Source: Neospora caninum Liverpool
Lineage: Eukaryota; Apicomplexa; Conoidasida; Eucoccidiorida; Sarcocystidae
Assembly (NCBI RefSeq): GCF_000208865.1
Contig: NC_018397.1
Span: 5,175,748 to 5,239,747 of the forward strand
DNA length: 64,000 nt
Direction: 5' to 3'
The notes under the pieces were generated by a model. It had not been told where the DNA came from. It saw only the letters and a list, made by a program, of their open reading frames with translations, and did no database searches. Shown piece after piece: positions 24,180 through 36,103 of this stretch; position 1 is the first letter of the stretch, and every line of letters begins with the position of its first letter. A program made the position numbers and the translations under genes.

Positions 24180-27100
24180 TTAGTTGTCCAGGTAGACCTT
24201 GCGGATGTCCTTTTGGTCGAATTGGGCCTCTGAGAAGCATGACAGAACACCAAGAACTACCCCATTTGAGACGCACAGAAGTAAGAGCAGACAACGGTTG
24301 CAGCCCTAGACCTTTTCTTTCACCTTTTTACTCGGAGAACAGATGGGCGAAAGCAATAAAGCGTAAGCGCTTGCAGTCTTTGCCCCGGCGGGGAGCAAAT
24401 GTCAGTATGCTCACATAAAACAATATTGGTCTGAGGTCGAATGTTTTTTACCTATCTGTTGATCGCAGCGTTCTGTATACGCCCATTACAACCGACAGCA
24501 CCCATATGCGCCACTGGTTGACCTCCAGCCTCTAGTTACTCGACAGGCAGCACACCCTGACACCTCTCAGACGAACGGCCGATGGTGAAAACTCTCAACT
24601 GACTGGATCTGCAATGTCTAGACGTGAGACGGAGCGTCTTACTGCAGTGAGGACACTTTCGGTTCCGCGTCTTCACGTTTCGCTCCAGACAAACTGCACA
24701 CAAAGCGAGGGAAAAAGTGCGGACAAAGAACAGAACCGAGCATGACAACGCCGGACAGCAGAAAAGTATTTACTCGAGTATTGCACGTAGGTTTAATAGT
24801 GGACTACAAAGTCCCCCTGCTTCTACCCGTACCGAACCAACCGGTGGGTGCTGTCACGGCAGGTGCATGTGTGCCGGTTACAGATGGGAACGCCGTCCTT
24901 TGGATGCGGATAGCACTGCCTTCTGCTGTCTATGTGCAACAGATCTCCTGCTTTAAATTTCACACACGAGCCGAGCTACACGCGACCCGACCTGGTGGAG
25001 TCTTCTACACGTTTTCTAAAAGCAAGACACTACGCCGCATGCCTCCATCAAACAGATACCGGCAGCTCGGCTAGATATTGATCGCCGAAGAGGCGACGCA
25101 GGGAGGCACGGCGGGAGGGCAGTAAAAAAGAGTGAGAGACCAGACAAACCTTGCGACAGATATCCTGTTTTGCCGCTCCCATATGTGCGACGCAGTTAGG
25201 ACTTGCTCACCACTATCCCGAAAACGACTGTAGTCCAGCTCTGACCCTGTTCTCGAAGGGCGATTTGTACAGAGAATATGGAAATTCTGTTATCGGGAGT
25301 GCTCTATCCCGCTCAGGGCTTCTCCATTCGGTGCTCTAGGTGGCGAACGGACAATGAGAATGCAGATTGAGAATGCAGGAAACACAAGGGTAAGCACTTT
25401 CCAAATCCTTACCTTGGCAGAACATGTGGCCGCATTTGTTGATTATGTGGTCTTTGAAACGCTCATTGCACACGAAGCAAACGAGACGCCGCTGCAAACA
25501 GACACAAACGCACACAGGCGGGAAAGCCTTTCACGCACAACGATGCACAGGATTCGGGGGTGGAAAGTCCCCAGTGTTTGATGCCAGAGAAAACACTGTG
25601 CACTGCTTCCAAGAGACTGACACTCAAGTGTCTTGACATCGCGCGCCGCGGCAGCGAACATCACGCGAGAAACCCGACCCTCCGTAGAACACCACTAAAA
25701 CACGTCACAGACGCTTCTCTTGGGTGGGAACATCCTCCTTCTCCAGGCGACTCCGCTGAGTGTCGAGGGGATAGGTTTCTACCGCACGGCCTGCGTGCCA
25801 CGCCTCAGACAACCTCCAGTGGTAAACCGTATGGACTCGCGGGCGAGTTCCATAAGAAAACGATGAAACGTTGGAAAGTTCGCGTTTACCGTAACTCTTA
25901 GACGGCCGGTTTGTATTGGGAGCCGACACAGAAATGAGTGCGTGAGGAGACACGAAAGAGCGATATAGCACCCACGAAAACGAAACAAGCGGGTGGCCGC
26001 GACGAACCACCACTGAAAAACGTGGACTCTCAAGCAACAGGAACTGAAGCATGGCTTACCGATACAGTTAATGCCCAACTATCCACCTAGCTCTGTGGAA
26101 TGCGAGATGCACGGCAGACGGACAGTGACCACACTCTGAACGGCGGCGGAAAGCGAGTTGCCCGGGATGTAGCCAGAAAAGACTGAGGCACACCGCTGAC
26201 TGGCGAGAGATGCAGTTGGACGACTTACCCGCATGGTCTCGTTTTCGTCTTTGAGAAGCTGAAGGTCTCGAACGGACAACTCCTCGAGCGCAGCAGTATG
26301 AGCTGGAGAAAGACAGCAAAAATAAGCAGTGGACCAGGTGCACTTCGGAAGTCGCTTTCCCAAGAACTAACGCGACCTCCTATTTCCTAGTACCATTAGT
26401 GAACTCTTTTGGTCTGATCCTAAGTACGCAGTCAGCTAACTAGATACAAGGAACTTGACAAGCATTACTGGATTTATATAAACCACAAAGACATCACGGT
26501 TTTAGATCGGTCGTAAGGCACCGCCTGATCCTAGCAAGTGCGCGGACGTGGCGAGACGTGCTCATGTTATATATCTCCACAATCCAGCTCGAATCATATT
26601 CTCCAAATAAAAAGCTTATAAACAATAAAAAAAAGAGATTTTATCACTCCCAGTAAGGTGGGTGTGAAGGAACATCTGGCATCACAGTTCGTCTGTCTAT
26701 CCATCTGTCCAAGCCTATCTATCTTGCTCGCAGTGGCCTTTTTGTGCGCTGTCCGTCACTCTGCTCTCCGCGTTTCAAACAGACGCTCCACAGAAAAATT
26801 ATATAAACCTACATTCGAGACACTTAGGAAACATCGCAACTTTATTCACATGTGAGCCGGCGCTGCTGGAGACCGATCTCTTCCTGCACACAGCAGCCAC
26901 CTTTTCTTCCGTTCGTCTCAGTTTTCTTACCGCGTTTCCTGTCTTGTTTCTCTTCTTTAGCCTTCAGTTTGTCAATTCGCTTCTCCAACTCCACCTTCGC
27001 GTCTACTAGTTCACGCATGTCATTTTCTGCTGCGGTTCTCCGGGACAAGCTCTCCTGCGCTGCAGCGTCGAGCACCTGCACAACCAGAGAGGCAAGCGAG

Positions 27101-30100
27101 AGGACAGAAGAATGCTGAAGCTGTCTTTGTATACGAAACTGAACCGAGACAGGGGAGATGGTAGGGTGAACAAACTCAACCTAAACAAGGAAAACACCAA
27201 CGCGTCGCCGTTGACAACACAGACCCAAGCACTGCCACCAGATCACCGACATTGAACTGAACATGCAACCTCCGATATTCCTCCGTACCTGTGGATTTGG
27301 AACGAAAAATACATAGGAACATATACATACACATATATGGATGACCGGTTGCCAATTAGCGGGCCCCATAACAGCTAGTTTGTCTTACCTTGTTGGCTTC
27401 CACGACTGTGGCGAGTTTCGCGAGGGCTTCCTCTTTCTGCAGCGCAGGAGAAACGGAACGGAAACCAACATACGCGCCTCCTTACTGAAAGCGGAGAGGA
27501 GACAACGACTCTCGCACACCGTCAGCACCCGCGAGCGGAGTGAGACACGCGGGAGGTTCGAGTTATCGTGTCCAGCGACTCAGAACGTGAGCCTTTCCGC
27601 CTGAAGCTGCATCCATAAGTTCCCCTGACACATCCAGTCGGTTCTCAGTGTTGTCCGCAGTACAGGCCAATGCACATCTCCTTTGCGCCGGCTCAGAGAT
27701 ATACACACACGCATGTGCATGCGCCGAGGCCTGTGTGTGTGTGTGTGTGTGGTGCACGCGCCGGGGCCAGGGCGTGTGTGGTGCACGCGTCGACAAGTCC
27801 AAGTTCCGAGCACCCGCTCCGCGAAGACAAGACATGCTCTCTCGCCCTTTGCCAAAGGTCCGAGCCTCGAATTCAGTGTTGCCTTCATTACCGACAAACT
27901 TGCTTATGTCCATACACTGGCGACTGCCCCTATATTTCCAGTCAAGACGCTGGAGGACTCAAAGGAAGAAGACATCTGAACTTGCACTGCGCAGCTCGAT
28001 GTTGCATCCCCCTTCGGTCCCCTCGGCTAGACGTACCTCCTTGTGGAGAGTGTCTCGCGCTGTGCGCGTTTGTTGGTACAGCGAGGCGGCCTCTTCGCGT
28101 TGCTGATCAGCAAGTGTCTGGGAACGAGGCAGCAGCAAGTTCGAGAGCCAACGAAAGTTCTCGTGACTCCGGAAAACGACGCATGCAAAGGGGACTGAGC
28201 CGGCGAGGGCAGACGCCGGCTCAGTCCCGCGGAGGTGCACGCTCCAGCTGCTGCCATTTCGCCTCTCTTCTCTCGATGCAGAAAGAGGGGCGATCCTCAC
28301 GAGAGCCCCTCTCCGTCCTCCGTGACACAGGCAATGCGAACATCGGTTTCCAAGAGACAGATGCTCTCCGGCACAGACGGCCGCGAGGCTACGCGACAAA
28401 CACTTTGGAGCTTTTCAGACCTGTGAACACTGCGCGTCCTCGACTCGACGAACGAGCAAATGCCGACTTACCACTCGAACATTCGCCTGCTGTAACGCCT
28501 CGGCATACACTCTGGAATTCGCCGTCGTCTGTTCGTACTGCTGACGCAGGAGCAACAGCTTTTGGTCGTGGAGCCGCGAGAGACGCGAGAGCATCTGCTG
28601 CTGTTGCAGGAAGTTCGCATTTCGGCTGCGGAGGTCGGCCAGGGCTTCGTCTCTGAGCGTCGGTTGAACGACAAACAACACGCAGGAGCGGAGTTCCAAA
28701 GACACCCGAAGAAGCGAGCCGCGAAGGGGCTGGGAAAAGACAAAGCCCCAGAGGCAAGTCCCCGACGCCGAGAGCCCGGGGAGACGGAGGCGTCTCCACG
28801 AAAAAGCCTCAGAGCACAGAGTTGCCGGGGGGATGCAACTGAGGCGACTGACTTGGAAGGGTGCGGAAGCAAGAGAGCAGGGGGAGAGAGACGGGGCGAG
28901 GGCGACGCAAAAAACGGTTGGAAGAGAGAGACGGGAAATGCCCGAGGTGGACAGGCCGGAAGAAGGTACCGAAGACGTGAACCGGAGAAAGGACACAGCG
29001 AAAAGGCAGCGAGACAGAGAGAGAACGGGAGGGACGCGAGCAACGCGTGTCGGCAAAGCGAGAGATCCGACAGAGAAGGCGCCGACGAGAGGGGGTCACA
29101 ACGGACTGGGACACACACCAAAGAGGAGAGAAAAGTAAGCGGAAGGAGGGAAGCGCGGGAAAGCACACCTTGAGACAAACGGCAGGGAAGAGTGAAGCGT
29201 CTCTGGCGGAGGCGGAGGGCCCCGCGAGCTTCGCCGGGTTTCTCTGTTTTCCGATGTACCTACTTTTCTTTGATTTGTTTCAGCAGGTGCTCGCAGAAGG
29301 TCTGTCGTTCCTCGAACGCCTTGCTGACTTCTTCGACTTCCTCAGAGACGCGCGCGTATTGCTGAAAACCGGAAGAGAGAGGAGTTTCGCACGTACACAA
29401 CTCGGAGCTGGACGAAACGACAGCGGTGGAAACAACAGCGATGTCGAGAAGGTCGACGGCGGCAGACTCCGATGTCCCCTCTTTCGGCGCCGAGAGGCTG
29501 GCCACAAACGGCGGCTAAGACGAACCGCCTTTCGACGGGTTTGTGGACTTTCCTCGGCCGGACTGCGTAGAACTGGCAACGGGACCAGACCCAGCCGCTT
29601 GTATCGGAAAGTGCAGCGAAATCACGGAGGCAAAAGAAAGAGACACACGGGGCGCGGACGACAAAAAACTCAAGCGGAGAACGACGAGGCGCGAGCGGCA
29701 AGGAGCGAACCCGGGAGTAGGAGACGAGGAACTGCTGTCCAGAGCTCACCTCGCGCAGTCCCGCAATCTCCGCAACCAGCTGGTCGTAGTCAGCCAGTCG
29801 CCTCTGCAGAGCCTGCACGCCGCACGGGAGACACGCGACAAACCGAACCGTCGCGTCGTCACGCCCGGAGCTTCTGGCGGGGACCCGGAGGTGGAATCCC
29901 CACACGAAAACTCGACACAGACACGCGAAAGACGAAGGCAAGAACGACCGCTCCCCGCGCAGGGGCGCCCAGTCTGGCTGTCCAGCACGAGACAGGCGCG
30001 TTTCTTTCTCGAAGACCGTGCAGGCGTCCCGTCGCTTCGGCTACGCCGCCAGCATGTCTCAACCCCCCGACGCGCTGAGCTGTAGTGTGTGGATGCCTGC

Positions 30101-33100
30101 GCACGAGCGCTTGCTCTCTGCCTGCGTCCTTGCCGTCTCTCCACCCTTTCTCCCGTTTTCGTTACCTCTTTGTCGAGTTTCATCTTCGCCATCTGCATCT
30201 CGACGGTCTCCGCGTCGCCCTGAAGGCCTGGCAACTCGAGCCCCTCCAGAGACGCAGAGCCGCTGGCCAAGAACGAGTTGCGCCGACTCTCGCGAGGAGA
30301 CGTGGCCGCAGCGGAAGTCACAGGAGACGAAGAAGAGGAAGACGGAGGAGAACCGGCACCGGCAGGGAGAGAGGAAGAGTTCTGCGTGGGGTCACTGGGC
30401 GTCTCCGCTTTCTCGTCCGTCGGAGTCGGCGATGCGGAACTGCTCGTCTCGGCACTCGCTTGCGCAGAACTCGTCGGCGGCGAGGCCGCAGTGTCTTGCT
30501 TCTGGCGGTCCTCAGTGCGGAGTCGCAGCTGCAGTCGGCAAATCAGTTCATCCTGGACGAAACGAGCAGACGGAAACCGACGAGTCGATGAGGAAAGAAG
30601 GCACAGACACAGCTTGTCCTGTCTCTCTGCCAAGAGGAGTACGAAGACGCACAACGCGATTCGGCCGACCCCCCGAAGCGTGCATCGACGCCGTCACAAG
30701 ACGTCCGCAGTGACCTTTTCTTCAGTGCATGCATGTCCACAGGTCCGGTTGCATGCATGCACGTGCGAACGTGTAGGAGTAGCAAAGCACGTGCATGCAT
30801 GTGAAAGTGGGCGAACGGGGGTCTGGCGAGGGTCTACGGATCCATTCCGAAAACCCCAGTGCGTGAAGAACACTCATGCACTCTCGGACTGACACACACT
30901 GTGGAGAGAGCGGAGAGGGAGAGGAATAGAGACGCTTGGAGAAGCGCGAAGAAAACGCGGCAGCTCGGCAGGACCCGAGAAGACACGGCCCCGCCGACAC
31001 CGCCAGAAAGACCGAGAGAGAAGTCGAATGATCACCCCTGAAGAACGTGAGACGCCCCCAAGCGTGTCTACGGAACACAATGCTGCGTCAGCCGATCCAG
31101 TACAAGAGACGACCTTCAGGTAGCCAATCAGTCGCCTCAGGATTTAGAACCACCAGACTCGTCCTCAATGGAGGGTACACTGTCGATCCCACAGCCTTTC
31201 CGGAACTGGTCCTCTGAGTTCGTTTTTGAGGCACGCTACGGTTCTCGCTCCTCTGCTTCACACAGACACACTGCGATGCAGAGGCGAAACGGCGAAACGC
31301 CGTCGCGCGCCTTCTCTTAACTAACCTTCTGTCGAACGGCCTCAATGAGCGTCTGTCTTTCCTTCCGCATGCGTTCGTTTCTCACTGCAAACACCACCAG
31401 ATTGACGGACGAGCAAGAGCTCGGAGAAAACGGACGAGAGGAGAGAAAAGACTGGAGCCTGACGCATGCGCGTGCCTGCCTCGAGACACAGAACGCCGCG
31501 CCTGGGAAGGCTTCCCCCTTCTCCAGCGGATCTGCTTTCGAATGGACGTTCGGCTCGTCCTCCCCCACCTCCGCTTATCGCCCGTAGCTGCCTCTTCTGT
31601 TGGAGTGAAAAGTGCGCTTGAAACGCGGTTAGGAAGAGTGGAGTTCTGTCTCTCGGACACGCTTGTTTCAGCACCCACATTTGCTTTCCACTTACGCAGC
31701 ATTTGACTGCCCGCGTTTTTCAGCTGTTCGTGCTGCATCTTCAGCTTGCTCAGCTGCACACAGCGCTGTGCGAAAACCGTCTCCTGTTCTTCCTGGGACG
31801 CCTTGCTATGGAGCAGTTCTTGCCGCAGTCTCTCTCCCTGTCAGAATCGCGTGCAACACAGAGATGTCGACCGCAGACTCCCTGTTAATCTCTTCTTTCA
31901 ACGCCGTCGATTCGATTCCTATTCTGGCTCGCCTTTTCTCTCTTCCACTTTTTGTCCTCTGCCTGCTGTGCCGCCTTCGTGCGCGCCCCTCGCTTGACAG
32001 TGTTCTGTGCTCGCGTTCGCCTTCTCTCGACTCTACCCTTTTGTTTTCTGTTTGCGGTCTGCTTCGCAAAAGTCTAACAGGCCTCTGCGCCCTGGTGCCG
32101 CCTCGGTATTCCCCTCTCTAGGCTAGGTCGACCCAGCCGGTGCACGCTGTTTCAGACTTTCCTCACCTCGAAGAGAGCGTTCTCGCGGTCGATGCATGCG
32201 CTCTGCAGGTCATCTGTCAGCGCCTTCACCTTCTCCAGCAGCCCGTCAGCCTGCTCTTTCGTCTCTGCCTGCGGCGAAAAAAACGCGACAAAAGAACGAG
32301 ACATCAGCAAAGGAAGACGCGATCACGGCGCAGCAGTGAGGAAAAGAGACAAACGCGTGACGGCAGAAAGTTACGGAAACACAGCAGAAGAAACGCCAAA
32401 CGAGGAAGAGAGACGCGACGGAAACACTTTGTTTTCTTTCACTTCACGCACCCCCCTTTCTCTCCCTCCTGTCTTCTCTGTCTCTTTTCGCCTTTTGCAT
32501 TCACCTCGAGCACTCGACAGAACCTCCGGCCAACATACACTTCCGGGCCACCCGGTTTCCTCCCTTTGTTGAATATCACAGAAACAGGCAGAGCCGTCTC
32601 GCGCGCACGTCACGGTTGATCTTTCCGCAGGCCTGGCTCGTCGACACGCCCACATTCGCCTCTCCTTAGCCTTCCTTTTCTGGGGATTTCCCCCTCTTCC
32701 GCGATCGCCAAACACCTACCAGCAACTTCTCGAATTCCTCGTCCTTGTGCTTCTGCTCGTGGAGGAGTTCGCGGCGCAGTTCATCGACCTCGGCTGTCCG
32801 GGCCACCTGAGGCGAAAAAGAGACCAGAAACGCACAGCAGCGGACTGGCTGGCTTTTCCTTGCTGCATGCACAGTGCATGACCGCCGCGACTCAGCGGCA
32901 CAAGCTGGAAACCAGCGAAGGCAGATCTGGCCTGATGGAGACTGCGGGACACTCCTGAGGCACGCCCGGGAGCAACAGGGTCACTCGCGGACGCGCGTAG
33001 CCTGCGAAGAGTTGTGTCGGGTTCCTCCCCTTCTGAACTTCTCTGCAACGAAGACAGATGCATCTCGCACTATGGCTGCCGGGGGAGGCAGGAGTTGGAA

Positions 33101-36100
33101 GGAACCAGGCAAAAAAAAACACTGTTGTCTACAATCTTCCGTCATCATCATCGCGGCCGACAAGCCTATTTTAAAAACAACGGCTGCAGAAGACACAGAG
33201 ACCGGAAACCCGCGCCACTCCCGCGGTCTCGCGCTCCATCGACGGTTCCGGCCGCCTCGCTCGCCCTCTGTGGAGACGCGGGTTTCCGGTCTCTGTGTTC
33301 CTTTTTCCCTTTTCTGGCTGCATGCGCCTTCCCTTCCGTCCCGGCCGCGCACTCCCTTCTCTCCGTGGAAAGGCCAGGCCTGTCTCGTGCACTTACCACG
33401 GCTTCTTCCAGCTTCGTCGCTTGCTGCTGGAGCTCCACGTACGGTGGGCTCTGCAGAATGAGTTCGTGGTTCAGGGTCCTCAGCATCTTCACTTCTGCCG
33501 CCAGCTTCTCCAGCGTCGTTCGCTCCTCCTGCAGGCGCGCAATTTCCTTCTCTCGCTCCCGTAGTTTCACCTGCAGCGACTCGAGGTGCTCGAGAAGCTC
33601 CTCAGGCGACGCAGCCGGCGGCAAGAAGTCAAAGGCTTCTCCTGAGCCGCCTCGCACGACACTGTCTCCCGCCGACCCGCCGTCGCCTTTCTCGCCCGCC
33701 TGCGCCGCTTCACTGCCGGGGGACAGCTGGGCCCCTCCCGCCTCGGCGCGCGCAGCCTCGGGGCCGTTTGGAGACGGCGCCTGCGAACCCGCTCCAGACG
33801 GAAGCGCTGAGGCTCGCGCCGGCGGCGCGCCGGGCGCCGCCGGCGCGGCCGCGGCGCCCGAAGGTGTCTCCGAGGAGACACCCGTCTCCGACGCGGAGCG
33901 GGCCGAGGCGACCCCGTCTTCGACGGCCTCGTCCCGCAAACCCGCGGCCTTCAGGAGCGACGCCGCACTCTCTGGCGCGGCCCCCGACAGAACGCGGAAC
34001 CGGTACTTCAACAAAGCCTGCTGCTTGTGGAGGCGATCTGTCTCCACCTTCAACGCAAGCGTCTCCTTCTTTCGGGCGCGCAAGTCCCGCTCGAGCGTGC
34101 GGGCTCGGCGCCGCTGCCGCCGCGCCGTCTCCCGCAGCTTGTGCAGCGCGCCGCGCATGCGAGCAAACAGCACTTTCTCCGGGAGAGCAGACTCCGCAGT
34201 CCCGGCTCCGCCCAATTCTTCCTTTTCCCGTTCTTCTTTGCCGGCGCCAGCCCGCGTTGTCTCCAGCGCAGCCACCAAATCCCGCAGGAGCCCTGAAGTC
34301 CACTCCCGCTGCGTGCGCAGCTCTTCAGCAAGAGTCTTCTTTTTGTCGTCTGCGGAGGACGGCGACGCCTTGCAGTCGGAAGCCTCGTCGTCTGACTCCT
34401 CACTTTCGCTCGAAAGTGGAGCCTCGAAGGAGAGAGCCGGCGACGCGTCCCCGCCAGTCTCCCCAGAGGCTGACGGCTCGCCGCCGCGCGCCTCGCTCTT
34501 CACGGGGACGTCGGCTGCTGCGCCGAAGACGCTGGGACCCAGCAAAGACGATTCTGGACACGCACACCTCAGACAAAGCGACGGAGACGGAAAGCCTGTC
34601 CACCGCAGTAGCGCGAGACTACACGTCCTAAGCGATAGATGGAGACGCCCAACGAGAACGAGAGTCCAACATTCGCGTGCCTCGATCGCGATATGTGTCT
34701 CGAGACAGGCTCGCCGACGTGCACAGACCTCAAATACACAGACAGATACATGCATACAGAAGGAGACATTCGAATGGACATCCGCATGTTTCTCTACATT
34801 CCACTGCACCGACACAAGGTCACCTACAAACACACATCACATGCATATATGCTTGGCTATGGGTATATACGTATGCATGTGGATATTCACATGCATGTGC
34901 TGGTTTACGCACGGTCAGGAACGGCACGCCTCTGGAGTCTGTGGGTCTAGAGAGACGAGGTGCGAAGCGTACCCGGATGGTCTAAAAGCTTGCTGACGAG
35001 ACTGGGATCAATGCGGGAAGCGAGGCGGGCCTTGAGGATCAAAACGTCGCTTTGCAATTCGCTCCAGACTGTCAAAACGGCCTGCTGGCGTTCCGCGGCG
35101 ACAGCTGCGTCGCGCCGTTGCTCTTCGAACTGACGCTGGAGAGCCGCGATTTCCCTCCGGTACTGCTGGAGCGACGATCGCTGCTGGTGAATCAGTTGAC
35201 GGAGAAGCGCCTCCGACTGCGAACAAAAACCGGAGAAAAAGGTCGACAACGAAGACAGAGAGAAGAAATGCACACCCTCGACACACGATTCGCGCGGTTT
35301 GCGCCGCTGCATGCGGAGACGCGGGTGTGGGGTTCCAACCGTTCGACAGATCTGGGTGAGCGGCCTTAGAAAGAAGGCCTGTACCGCGGGGGCGACTGCG
35401 CTGGTTCCAGTTGGGAACAGCCAAAAGCGCCTCCGCCTCCGAGAGAGAGCGGCGCGAAAAAAGGGGCGAGGAGGCGGGCAAGAAAAAGAATCAACAGTCA
35501 ACGTGAGGCGGTCGACGTGGAGGGGAAAATGTTGGAAGTCGACAGGACACACGGCTGAAACGATAAAGGTGGAGCAGCGAGACGGAGACACGAACGAGCG
35601 CGAGAAAGGAGAGACGAGGGGGACAAAAAAGGGCGTGGAGACAGGGAGCAAGGAAAACGAGAGAAATGCAAAAATACACACATGCGGACACACATATACA
35701 AAAAAAAATTATATATATATATACACGCATGCACGTGTAGAGGTCTTTGTGCGTAAAAACGGGCACGCTTGTGCAACCCTGGCAGCGGCAAGGAAGCCTC
35801 ACCCGGGGGGATCCTGAGAGGCATGCGAGAGAGAGGAAAAGCGGTAAACACGAAGCGAGGGGGAGCGGAGGCGGAAACACGAGGCGAGGGCGTAAGCCCC
35901 GCATACCTCGAAGGGAAAGAAGAAAGACACGAGAGGAAGGGACCGAGAGACCCGCCATGTGGCTCTGCTGAGACCTCAGGACTCACCTCGAGAGGCAATT
36001 TCTCTTGACCCTCTTCTTCCTCCTCTCCACCGGGCGCGTCATCTTCGGCGGTACCGCCAACAAGTCGCCGTCGGCGCTTGGGGGCTCCTGCTGACGTCGT

Positions 36101-36103
36101 CAT
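24180..36103 (-). CDS. BRE1: Bre1-like RING E3 ubiquitin ligase
   Basis: Predicted nuclear E3 that mono-ubiquitinates histone H2B during transcription, with a Rad6-type E2 (family knowledge). I traced 18 exons with matching phases: 36103-35987, 35216-34973, 34553-33397, 32806-32720, 32268-32167, 31837-31696, 31384-31326, 30552-30166, 29812-29750, 29361-29264, 28652-28472, 28117-28037, 27436-27389, 27075-26931, 26302-26229, 25491-25413, 24693-24643, 24229-24180; total 1,054 aa. The start has a basic KRRRR cluster, as in other Bre1 proteins. Residues 40-120 and about 480-990 are coiled coil, interrupted by Ala/Pro/Ser-rich inserts (residues about 120-420 and 650-750). The C-terminal C3HC4 RING uses C1000, C1003, C1015, H1017, C1020, C1023, C1035 and C1038 (CFVCNERFKDHIINKCGHMF then RNRKCPHC). 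The protein ends KDIRKVYLDN, matching the Bre1 family tail. All eight zinc ligands are present, so the ligase should be active. The position on the same strand just downstream of the RdRP gene is noted; no operon is implied. Confidence 0.93.
28191..28228. other. perfect 15-bp hairpin in a Bre1 intron
   Basis: Arms 28,191-28,205 and 28,214-28,228 are exact reverse complements and enclose an 8-base loop (AGGGCAGA). It sits in the intron between the exons at 28,652-28,472 and 28,117-28,037. The stem is GC-rich and would form on either strand's RNA. Confidence 0.85.
33193..33298. repeat. perfect 22-bp inverted repeat in a Bre1 intron
   Basis: Arms 33,193-33,214 and 33,277-33,298 are exact reverse complements, each containing ACCGGAAACC or its complement, with a 62-base spacer. 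The pair lies in the intron between Bre1 exons 34,553-33,397 and 32,806-32,720. A transcript would fold into a long stem-loop. Confidence 0.85.

Noticed and set aside
27670..28656. 328-codon + strand frame
   Set aside because: It runs antisense through Bre1 exons and introns whose phases all agree on the - strand; Arg/Ser/Ala-rich composition typical of a GC-driven shadow.
33014..34996. 660-codon + strand frame
   Set aside because: Antisense shadow of the large Bre1 exon 34,553-33,397; Ser/Arg/Pro-rich with no motif.
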